A DNA stretch of 27,349 nt from DTU080 sp050945315 (GTDB lineage Bacteria > Bacillota > Limnochordia > DTU080). The translations under genes were made by a program, and so were the position numbers. The notes beneath the pieces were generated by a model. The model was not told the origin of the DNA. It did no database searches and saw only the letters and a program-made list of their open reading frames with translations. Positions 1 through 6,490 of the stretch are shown in pieces (position 1 is the first letter of the stretch; each line of letters opens with the position of its first letter). The DNA is taken from positions 1-27,349 of the forward strand of contig JBMNSS010000016.1 in the NCBI GenBank assembly GCA_050945315.1, read 5' to 3'.

Positions 1-99
1 GGGACCCACCCGTTCCCATCCCGAACACGGCAGTTAAGCCCTCCAGCGGCGATGGTACTGCAGGGGCGACCCTGTGGGAGAGTAGCTCGCTGCCGGCAA
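1..99 (+). rRNA. rrf: 5S ribosomal RNA, 3' part (5' end outside window)
   Basis: The sequence matches the conserved 5S body: the CCCATCCCGAACACGG segment of loop B/helix III, the GCGATGGTACTG segment, and the GGGAGAGTAG motif before the 3' strand of helix I. By comparison with E. coli 5S, about 21 nucleotides of the 5' end are missing. The 3' end near 97-100 is estimated. An intrinsic terminator follows at once, so this is the last gene of an rRNA operon lying to the left. Confidence 0.95.
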
Positions 100-107
100 G
101 CCTTTAA

Positions 108-137
108 ACGCCTCGCTTCTTGCGAGGCGTTTTATAT
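108..137 (+). terminator. Intrinsic terminator of the rRNA operon
   Basis: A perfect 9-bp stem (ACGCCTCGC at 108-116, GCGAGGCGT at 122-130) with a 5-nt loop is followed by TTTATATTT. It lies just downstream of the 5S rRNA. Read on the minus strand the same stem is followed by TTT only, so it may also weakly stop minus-strand transcription coming from the SulP gene. Confidence 0.9.
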
Positions 138-150
138 TTGGGAATGAGGA

Positions 151-173
151 GAGCCCGATACGTGATCGGGCTC
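151..173. repeat. Inverted repeat between rRNA operon and SulP gene
   Basis: GAGCCCGAT (151-159) and ATCGGGCTC (165-173) form a perfect 9-bp stem with loop ACGTG. Neither side has a T-tract. It lies between the convergent rRNA and SulP transcripts, so it may help end the SulP message or act as an mRNA 3'-end stabiliser; this role is inferred. Confidence 0.5.
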
Positions 174-175
174 GT

Positions 176-379
176 CTAGGCGCGTCGGTGCTCCCAGGTG
201 GTTGGCGTCCGACGCGTTAGGTTTTGAGGTCTATCCATTACCCAGCAATTTGCGGGAGAGTAGGGCAGATGTGTAGTGCGCAAGATAGCACCTCTGTACT
301 GGCCTCGTGGCAGACATGACAATGAATATGAATGACAGGTCGTGACAGCGTCGTTAAATCGGCCTTGTGCCGTGATCAT
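176..379 (-). CDS. Doubtful small ORF downstream of SulP gene (67 aa)
   Basis: This open frame starts 27 nt after the SulP stop with an excellent ribosome binding site, AAAGGAGG eight bases before ATG. The encoded product has no recognisable domain; it is rich in Arg, Pro and Thr with scattered Cys and does not look like a typical folded protein. A second frame of the same strand (339 to 238) reads as a Cys/His-rich segment (HCHVCH, then C-x4-C) that looks more like a metal-binding knuckle, but it has no good start codon. Either this is a short gene with an unknown product, or a frameshifted remnant of a small zinc-binding protein gene. Function unknown. Confidence 0.3.
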   Translation of the reverse strand: MITAQGRFNDAVTTCHSYSLSCLPRGQYRGAILRTTHLPYSPANCWVMDRPQNLTRRTPTTWEHRRA

Positions 380-406
380 CCCCTCAACCTCCTTTCTCAG
401 AACTGA

Positions 407-1930
407 TTAGGCGGCCCTACATAGCCGGGCGGCTTCATCTCCGGCCCGCTCGATCGCGACGGCAAGGCTTTTACATACTCGCCGTCTTTGCAGTATATCC
501 AGGAGTCCCAGACGCAGCATGGTTCGCAGGGGCACCCGCTGAAGGCCGCCGAGATATATCCGGGTGCCTTTTTCGTCGAGCTTTTTAAGGTGATCCATTA
601 AGGCGAGCACAGCTGATTCGTCGATCGTAGGAACTCTCGAAAAATCGATGACGTGAACGTTATCTTGAGGTAATGTCTGCAGACGCTCAAGCAGAGTACG
701 CACACCCAGGAAGAACAAGGGCCCGTTCAATGATGTCACGTCGACGTGCGGCGGTATCTTTATTCTCGGCAGCAACTGAGTGCGCCCATCGGATTGATCG
801 GACTCAGCGCTGACCACTGGAAACCTTGTGAGATCCGCCATGACAAAGAGAGCGGCCAAGACCACGCCGACGGTCACACCGACGACGAGGTCGGCTAACA
901 CGGTGAGCAACATCGTGGCCAGCAGGGTGGCCGTGTAAGTCCAATGAGTGCGTTGCAGCATCGGTATATTGCGCCAGTCGACCATTTGCACGGCAGTCAC
1001 CATAAGGATCGCTGATAGGACGGCCAGCGGGATCTCTCCTGCCCATTCACCGAAGAACAATACGATGAGAAGAAGAACCAGAGAGTGGACGACACCCGAA
1101 AGCCTTGAGCGACCACCCGCATTCACGTTTACCGTCGTGCGGGCGATGACTCCGGATACAGGCATGCCGCCCACAAGGGCCGAAGCCACATTTCCGATGC
1201 CTTGGCCAATTAGCTCCCGACGGCTATTGTGTTTCAGGTCCGTCATCTGGTCAGCCACTTCCGCCGACAACAAAGACTCGATACTGCCGAGCAGGCAGAT
1301 GGTGAAGGCGGGCACAATCAGTTGCACGATATCCGCCGGGGGCAGCGTGGGCAAAGAAGGCATGGGAAGGGCGGAAGGGATCGCACCTACAACGTGAGGC
1401 GTGTCTATGAAAAGCCGGTTCACCAAGATCCCTGCCGCCAGACCGAATAAGGACGCTGGAACGGCCTTGGCAAAGCGTTTGGCCAAGACGATGGCGATGA
1501 TGGTTACCAACGTGATCACCGGGCTGTTGAGGGCTTCAGGAATCTGTGGTGCGAATATGATGATGGCCACGCCATGCGTAAAGCCCGAAATAACGGGTCG
1601 AGGCAGGTACTGTACGAAGCGACCAAGACCGGCCAGACCTAAGATGATCTGCATGAGCCCGGCCAGAGCCGCCGCCACAAACATACCTTGCAGACCGAAT
1701 CTACTTACAATACCGACCAGCACCGCGATCATGGGACCGGTGGGGCCAGAGATCTGAACGGGACTGCCGCCGAACAACGAAGTCACAAGCCCCGCGAAGA
1801 TTGCGGCATACAAGCCGGCCGCCGCTCCGGCACCACTGGCGATACCGAAAGCGAGAGCTAGCGGCAGGGCAACGATAGCCACTGTCACCCCACCGACTAT
1901 GTCTCCATGATAGCGCGCCCACCATTGCAA
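407..1930 (-). CDS. SulP-family anion transporter with C-terminal STAS domain
   Basis: A 507-residue SLC26/SulP protein. The N-terminal SulP signature is visible (IVALPLALAFGIASGAGAAAG near residues 18-38, then FGGSPVQISGPTGPM near 53-67), followed by about a dozen hydrophobic segments up to residue ~370. A cytoplasmic STAS domain covers roughly 385-490 (VDVTSLNGPLFF, VIDFSRVPTIDESA). The family imports sulfate, bicarbonate or other anions, often with Na+ or H+; the substrate cannot be told from sequence. Length is usual for bacterial SulP. The ATG at 1930 follows an AGGTGAGGT ribosome binding site. The gene is preceded by a c-di-AMP riboswitch and terminator, so its expression is expected to fall when c-di-AMP is high. 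Confidence 0.92.
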   Translation of the reverse strand: MQWWARYHGDIVGGVTVAIVALPLALAFGIASGAGAAAGLYAAIFAGLVTSLFGGSPVQISGPTGPMIAVLVGIVSRFGLQGMFVAAALAGLMQIILGLAGLGRFVQYLPRPVISGFTHGVAIIIFAPQIPEALNSPVITLVTIIAIVLAKRFAKAVPASLFGLAAGILVNRLFIDTPHVVGAIPSALPMPSLPTLPPADIVQLIVPAFTICLLGSIESLLSAEVADQMTDLKHNSRRELIGQGIGNVASALVGGMPVSGVIARTTVNVNAGGRSRLSGVVHSLVLLLIVLFFGEWAGEIPLAVLSAILMVTAVQMVDWRNIPMLQRTHWTYTATLLATMLLTVLADLVVGVTVGVVLAALFVMADLTRFPVVSAESDQSDGRTQLLPRIKIPPHVDVTSLNGPLFFLGVRTLLERLQTLPQDNVHVIDFSRVPTIDESAVLALMDHLKKLDEKGTRIYLGGLQRVPLRTMLRLGLLDILQRRRVCKSLAVAIERAGDEAARLCRAA

Positions 1931-1986
1931 AAGACCTCACCTCACCGCCATCTTTTGAAGTGTCATCGCAAACAGCGACGGTTGCG

Positions 1987-2040
1987 AAAACACAAAAAGC
2001 GCATGCACAAGTCCAGTCTATAGACTTGGTACATCCGCTT
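1987..2040 (-). terminator. Riboswitch expression-platform terminator
   Basis: On the minus strand AAGCG, ATGTAC and AAGTC (2040 to 2023) pair with GACTT, GTGCAT and CGCTT (2013 to 1997), interrupted by one G-G mismatch and one bulged C, around a 9-nt loop. TTTTT and then GTGTTTT follow. Its 5' strand overlaps the 3' edge of the c-di-AMP aptamer, and it sits before the SulP start codon, the expected place for a transcription attenuator. The segment TGCGCTTTT in its 3' arm is exactly complementary to AAAAGCGCA just 5' of the aptamer, a possible antiterminator pairing. Confidence 0.75.
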
Positions 2041-2180
2041 GGCGAACTCCTACGGGGTTAGCTGACGGGTTCGGACACCCAAGTTGCCCTACCTGGAGAC
2101 TCCAGGATTCACCCCAAAAAAGACGGGTCCCCCGCTCTCTACCTTAAGAGAGGCTTCGGAGATCTCGGTGCGCTTTTCAC
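2033..2180 (-). promoter_or_regulatory. c-di-AMP riboswitch (ydaO/yuaA class)
   Basis: Read on the minus strand, the conserved core of the ydaO class is present in the right order: GCGGGGGACCC, then TTTTTTGGGGTGAATCC, then AGGTAGGGCAACTT, then CCGAACCCGTCAGCTAACC and CCGTAGG. This class binds cyclic di-AMP and normally turns genes off when the ligand is abundant, mostly genes for potassium or osmolyte transport and wall remodelling. Here it sits about 100 nt before the SulP start, with a terminator hairpin in between. Confidence 0.93.
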
Positions 2181-2283
2181 TTTTTGCTGCCGCAAGAACT
2201 CGTTTCGCCCTAAGCTTACCATAATAGGGCGGGGAAATCAAAGGTCTTGATTGCAGAAAATGCTCACCGCCTCGGTCGGTGTG

Positions 2284-2312
2284 TTGACGATGAACGGTCT
2301 GACAGCTTATGT
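2284..2312 (+). promoter_or_regulatory. Candidate promoter for hppA
   Basis: TTGACG (2284-2289) and TTATGT (2307-2312) are separated by 17 bp and precede the hppA start by about 170 nt. The -35 is near consensus and the -10 matches only partly. Apart from this and the minus-strand riboswitch and terminator, I see no gene in 1931-2479. Confidence 0.35.
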
Positions 2313-2479
2313 GAACGATGAATAAGAATAACTCAGCGCAGGGATCAAGAAGATAGTCGAGTAAGGTCTATCACATATAGGTATGTGAACCATGACGATT
2401 CCTGGCGAGACTCTTTGCGCGGTCGGCTCAGCTCTTGATTGCTGGTTAAGCATACGTAAAACGGAGGCTGGCATAGGGC

Positions 2480-4585
2480 ATGGAATACTCATTGATGTTA
2501 CTGGTACCCGCCGCTTCGCTCTTGGCATTGCTGTTTGCGGGCTATCTGGCGGCGAGAGTGAAGTCGCAAGATGAAGGCACTCCGGACATGGTAGCGATCG
2601 CGGAAGCCATACGGGAAGGTGCCGGCGCTTATCTAAGAAGGCAGTATACCGGTGTCGCGGTCTTCTTCGCCGTTGTCTTAGCGATCATGATGGTCTTGGT
2701 TTTGCTCGATTACATTGTCGTTTTCGTGCCCCTGGCCTTTGTGACGGGGGGTGCTTTCTCGGCACTGGCAGGATACATTGGCATGAGCATTGCTACGGCC
2801 TCAGGTGCCCGCACTGCCAACGCCGCGAAAAGCAGCTTGAACGGGGCCCTGCAATTAGCCTTCTCCAGCGGTGCCGTGATGGGTTTGGTCGTAGTCGGAT
2901 TGGGCTTGCTCGATCTTTCCGTGTGGTTCTATTTCTTGAATTGGTTCTATCGGGAGGTTGACGCCGCGACTCGGATCGTGGGCATTACCAGCACTATGTT
3001 GAACTTCGGCATGGGTGCCAGCTCCGTGGCGCTTTTTGCCCGGGTGGGCGGAGGAATCTTTACCAAGGCCGCTGACGTGGGAGCTGACCTGGTGGGCAAA
3101 CTGGAGGCCGGCATTCCGGAAGATGATCCGCGCAATCCCGCGGTGATCGCCGATAACGTCGGAGACAACGTCGGCGATGTGGCCGGCATGGGAGCTGACC
3201 TGTATGAATCTTATGTAGGTTCCATTGTGGCTACATCGGCTTTGGCTCCTGCGGCCGGATTGTCGATGAAGGGGGTAACGGCTCCCATGATAGTGGCGGC
3301 CATAGGTGTATTGGCCTCCGTTATAGGTACCTTTTTTGTCCGTTCGCCCGACAAGACCGGTCAAGCGGGTCTCATCAAAGCTCTGCGCAGAGGCGTGTGG
3401 GCCAGTTCCTTTTTGGTGGCCCTGATTACGCTTCCCTTGCTCAATCACCTCTTGGATGATCGCGGCATGGGCGTCGGCATCGCAGTGCTTTCCGGCCTGG
3501 TGGGCGGTGTGCTCATCGGTACTTTCACCGAGTGGTACACTTCGCCTCAGTACAGATGGACGCGTCATTTGGCGGAGACGGCCCGCACCGGGCCGGCGCC
3601 GGTCTTGATCCAGGGACTGGCTGTGGGCTTCATGTCCGTGGCACCCATTGCGACCGTTGTGGCGGTCGTGATTCTGGTGGCTTTTTTTGCCTCCGGGGGC
3701 GCAGGCAACTACAACCTCGGTCTGTTCGGTGTCGGTTTTGCCGCCGTAGGAATGCTCTCCACTTTGGGCATCACTTTGGCCACCGATGCCTACGGTCCGG
3801 TGGCCGACAATGCCGGCGGTATAGCGGAGATGACCAATCAGGATCCCATAGTGCGTGAGCGCACCGACGCGCTCGATACTCTGGGCAACACTACGGCAGC
3901 TACGGGCAAAGGTTTTGCCATCGGCTCGGCGGCGTTGACCGCCATTACGCTCATCGCGGCCTACAAAGAGCAAGTGGTGATTCTGGCCAGAAACGCGGGT
4001 GTGGCAGTCGATGTTACCTTCAGCCTGCTAGAACCCCGGGTGCTAGTGGGAGTTCTTCTCGGGGCTGTACTGCCTTTTGTCTTTTCTGCCTACATCATGC
4101 AGGCCGTGGCGACCAGCGCCCAGGAAATCGTGGTTGAGGTGCGTCGTCAGTTCCGGGAGATCAAGGGGTTGATGGAGGGTAAGGCCCGGCCTGACTACGC
4201 CCGTTGTGTCGATATTTGTACCCGGGTTGCACAAAAGGAGATGGTGACGCCGACACTCGTTGTGGTCATTGTCCCGGTCATCGTGGGATTGATCCTGGGT
4301 GTTCCGGGTGTTGCCGGGCTTTTGACGGGTGCAGTTGCCGCCGGTTTTATGTTGGCCATCGCCATGTCCTCAGCGGGCGGAGCGTGGGATAACGCTAAAA
4401 AGCATATCGAGGGCGGCCATCACGGGGGCAAAGGATCAGGATCTCACAGGGCAGCCGTGATTGGTGACACGGTCGGTGATCCTTTCAAAGATACCGCCGG
4501 GCCGTCGTTGAACATCTTGATCAAACTGATTTCCATGGTCTCTGTAGTCTTTGCGCCGTTTATCATTGCCAATCATCTGTTGTGA
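2480..4585 (+). CDS. hppA: Membrane-bound ion-translocating pyrophosphatase
   Basis: A 701-residue membrane pyrophosphatase, which couples hydrolysis of pyrophosphate to pumping of H+ and/or Na+ across the membrane. The substrate-binding motifs are intact: DVGADLVGK, then EDDPRNPAVIADNVGDNVGD and GMGADLYES near residues 200-245; TDAYGPVADNAGGIAEM near 435-455; and GDTVGDPFKDTAGPSLN near the C-terminus. Around 16 membrane segments are visible. In GNTTAATGKGFAIGSAA the residue distinguishing the two families is Ala rather than Lys, which fits the K+-dependent type; H+ versus Na+ specificity is left open. The GGAGG ribosome binding site lies 12 bp before ATG. It is divergent from the SulP gene and followed at 63 nt by the dodecin gene. 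Confidence 0.96.
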   Translation: MEYSLMLLVPAASLLALLFAGYLAARVKSQDEGTPDMVAIAEAIREGAGAYLRRQYTGVAVFFAVVLAIMMVLVLLDYIVVFVPLAFVTGGAFSALAGYIGMSIATASGARTANAAKSSLNGALQLAFSSGAVMGLVVVGLGLLDLSVWFYFLNWFYREVDAATRIVGITSTMLNFGMGASSVALFARVGGGIFTKAADVGADLVGKLEAGIPEDDPRNPAVIADNVGDNVGDVAGMGADLYESYVGSIVATSALAPAAGLSMKGVTAPMIVAAIGVLASVIGTFFVRSPDKTGQAGLIKALRRGVWASSFLVALITLPLLNHLLDDRGMGVGIAVLSGLVGGVLIGTFTEWYTSPQYRWTRHLAETARTGPAPVLIQGLAVGFMSVAPIATVVAVVILVAFFASGGAGNYNLGLFGVGFAAVGMLSTLGITLATDAYGPVADNAGGIAEMTNQDPIVRERTDALDTLGNTTAATGKGFAIGSAALTAITLIAAYKEQVVILARNAGVAVDVTFSLLEPRVLVGVLLGAVLPFVFSAYIMQAVATSAQEIVVEVRRQFREIKGLMEGKARPDYARCVDICTRVAQKEMVTPTLVVVIVPVIVGLILGVPGVAGLLTGAVAAGFMLAIAMSSAGGAWDNAKKHIEGGHHGGKGSGSHRAAVIGDTVGDPFKDTAGPSLNILIKLISMVSVVFAPFIIANHLL

Positions 4586-4595
4586 GCGGGTCGAT

Positions 4596-4641
4596 GGGAT
4601 TCATAAAGCGCCTCCTGCTGCGGCAGAATCCCTTCAGGAGG
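4596..4641 (+). promoter_or_regulatory. Possible pseudoknot covering the dodecin ribosome binding site
   Basis: Two interleaved 7-bp complementary pairs are present: GGGATTC (4596-4602) with GAATCCC (4626-4632), and CCTCCTG (4611-4617) with CAGGAGG (4635-4641). The order a-b-a'-b' is that of an H-type pseudoknot. CAGGAGG is the dodecin Shine-Dalgarno, so pairing would hide it. A small CTGC-TGCG-GCAG hairpin lies inside and would compete with it. Regulation is inferred. Confidence 0.4.
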
Positions 4642-4648
4642 TGAGAGC

Positions 4649-4876
4649 ATGAGCGACTTCGAGGTAGCCAGCATAATCGAGCTGGTGGGTGAATCGGAAA
4701 AAAGCTGGGAAGATGCGGTAAGTCGTGCAGTCGATGAGGCGGCCAAGACGGTGAAACACATTCAGGGCGTAGAGGTACTGAACATGACCGCGGTGGTGGA
4801 GCAAGGCAAAGTGGTCAAATACAAGGCGGATTGCCATGTCTCCTTCGGAGTTGACGACGGACTTCGGGATCTATAG
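4649..4876 (+). CDS. Dodecin-like small protein
   Basis: A 75-residue protein with the dodecin pattern: IIELVGESEKSWEDAVSRAV near residues 9-28, then a strand region ending GKVVKYKADCHVSFGVD. Dodecins are homododecameric hollow spheres that bind flavins, or in some members other ligands. The usual flavin-stacking Trp, in the RWFEV-like strand of flavin dodecins, is absent: the equivalent stretch reads HIQGVEVLNMTAVV. Flavin binding is therefore doubtful, and this may belong to the non-flavin dodecin-like group. AGGAGGTGA lies just before ATG. It follows hppA by 63 nt and is closed by a strong terminator, so it is probably cotranscribed with hppA. Confidence 0.88.
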   Translation: MSDFEVASIIELVGESEKSWEDAVSRAVDEAAKTVKHIQGVEVLNMTAVVEQGKVVKYKADCHVSFGVDDGLRDL

Positions 4877-4915
4877 GGGACAGGGTTATACGGAATCTAA
4901 CCTGATCTGACATCT

Positions 4916-4955
4916 GACAGGCGTGTCGGTCGATCGACACGCCTGTCACTTTTTT
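4916..4955 (+). terminator. Intrinsic terminator after dodecin gene
   Basis: A perfect 13-bp stem (GACAGGCGTGTCG at 4916-4928 with CGACACGCCTGTC at 4935-4947), loop GTCGAT, followed by AC and six T. It ends the hppA-dodecin transcript. The following 4956-5174 contains no convincing gene; a partial palindrome CTCTGGAATCCGGAG (5071-5085) might be an operator. Confidence 0.95.
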
Positions 4956-5174
4956 CCAAGGAAGGCCGACCCATGAATCGAGTCGTAGGAACGCTGTCTT
5001 TCCTGCCGAAACCGGGATGCGGACAGGCGCCCGAGTTGGATGATCAACTTCTGATCGGCAGGTCCTTGAGCTCTGGAATCCGGAGATTCAACGATTTCAG
5101 GCATCGGAGTCTGTCAAAGGTTTCTCATGCTGTGTGGCGAAAGCGTGATCAGTCTCGTAAGGGAGGTCTTGTTA

Positions 5175-6404
5175 GTGAGCGGTCCAGTGGATGTGGCCCT
5201 GATTGGGCTGGGCGGTTACGGAGCGACGCACAGACGTGCCTTGAAGGCCCTGGAAGAGGCAGGCGTGGCCAGACTGGCGGTCGCCGCGGAAGTCGATCAC
5301 GTCGGCCAGGCCGATGTGATAAATCAACTGCGACAAGACGGAGTGAAGGTATACCGGGATTGGCAAGAGATGTTGGACAACGGCGGCTTCGATATAGTAG
5401 GTGTGGCAGCGCCGCTGCATCTTCATCGCATCATGGTTGTCACATCTTTGCAGCGAGGCTATCCGGTGTTCTGCGAGAAGTCGGCGTCGGTGACGGTCCA
5501 GGATGTCGCCGCTATGGCGAAGGCGGCCGATGAGACAGGGCTTTTGTGCGGAATTGGTTTTCAATACCTGAGTTCGGAGATGGTACGTAGAATCAAGCAG
5601 CTGGTATCCGAAGGGACCTTAGGGCAGATAAGCCGAGTAGTCGGTGTGGGTCTGTGGAAACGCACGGATGCTTACTACAAGCGGAATCGATGGGCAGGTA
5701 GACTGCGAGTCGGTGAAGACTATGCTCTCGACGGTCCTATGTGCAATGCTTTGGCTCACATGCTGAACAACTGCATGTACTTTGCCTCCCCCAACCCCGG
5801 GGAGCTGCTTGCCCCGGCAGAGGTCAGAGCCGAGATGTACCGGGCTATCCCGCTGCCGGAGATGGAGGATACGGCCACGGTGCTGGTTCGCGACAAAGCC
5901 GGCGTGGAAGTCATGTATCTGGCCACGTACTGCAACTCAGTACAAAAACCGCATTATTATCGAATCATTGGCAGTCGCGGTGAGGCCATCTTTGAGAACA
6001 ACAGACTCACCGTGCAAATCGAAGGTCGGCCATCGACAGTCGAGGATTTTCGAGGTACCGGAAGTACGGAATTGATGTACAAGAATTTCCTGGCCGCGCT
6101 CGCCGGTCAGGAACAACTGCTGTCGCCGATCAGTCACTCGCTGCATCTGGTGCGGGCCCAAAACGGGGCCTATATCTCCAGCGGGCGGATACATGAGATA
6201 GGAGCGCCGCACTCGCGCCGCTACGCGGAAGGAGAGACGATGGCGACCGAGATCTTAGATCTGGAGTCACACTTCGAGGCCTGTGTCCGTGAGGGCGGCT
6301 TGCCTTCAGATGCCGGTGTAGCCTGGGGACGTTCCACTTCGTGGACATCCGTGACCGAGCTTGAACACTTCGCCCCTGCGTCTCCGGACAGACTCTCTGA
6401 TTGA
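5175..6404 (+). CDS. Gfo/Idh/MocA-family NAD(P)-dependent oxidoreductase
   Basis: A 409-residue protein with an N-terminal Rossmann fold (VDVALIGLGGYG, residues 5-16) and the CEKS segment (E101-K102) in place of the family's usual EKP, giving the catalytic-site lysine. The C-terminal part is the usual sheet domain. Such enzymes oxidise or reduce sugars, inositols and related polyols. I choose the GTG at 5175 because GGGAGGT lies 7 bp upstream; an upstream ATG at 5127 lacks a ribosome binding site and would add residues before the Rossmann start. It precedes the ABC importer operon in the same direction (86 nt to the binding protein), which suggests it acts on the imported compound; the substrate is unknown. 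Confidence 0.88.
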   Translation: MSGPVDVALIGLGGYGATHRRALKALEEAGVARLAVAAEVDHVGQADVINQLRQDGVKVYRDWQEMLDNGGFDIVGVAAPLHLHRIMVVTSLQRGYPVFCEKSASVTVQDVAAMAKAADETGLLCGIGFQYLSSEMVRRIKQLVSEGTLGQISRVVGVGLWKRTDAYYKRNRWAGRLRVGEDYALDGPMCNALAHMLNNCMYFASPNPGELLAPAEVRAEMYRAIPLPEMEDTATVLVRDKAGVEVMYLATYCNSVQKPHYYRIIGSRGEAIFENNRLTVQIEGRPSTVEDFRGTGSTELMYKNFLAALAGQEQLLSPISHSLHLVRAQNGAYISSGRIHEIGAPHSRRYAEGETMATEILDLESHFEACVREGGLPSDAGVAWGRSTSWTSVTELEHFAPASPDRLSD

Positions 6405-6414
6405 AGGAAAAGTA

Positions 6415-6459
6415 ATGATGTCCGGCGAAACCAAACAATACCCGGCGCCGGAGGCGTAG
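6415..6459 (+). CDS. Very short ORF between oxidoreductase and binding protein (14 aa)
   Basis: ATG ATG with AAGGA six bases upstream opens a 14-codon frame (MMSGETKQYPAPEA) ending at TAG, 31 nt before the start of the binding-protein gene. It could be a leader peptide that keeps ribosomes on the message between the two genes, or chance. No family is recognisable. Confidence 0.15.
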   Translation: MMSGETKQYPAPEA

Positions 6460-6490
6460 GTAGCACAAGAGTATGGAGGTCTCTGATAAA

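Noticed and set aside
2855..3973. Long minus-strand open frame (372 codons) inside hppA
   Set aside because: Highly conserved PPase motifs are encoded on the plus strand here; the antisense product is low-complexity, rich in His, Gly and Arg.
4973..5533. Plus-strand frame with AAGGAAGG before ATG, running into the first oxidoreductase gene
   Set aside because: Most of it overlaps the oxidoreductase in another frame and the unique first ~65 residues look like random sequence.
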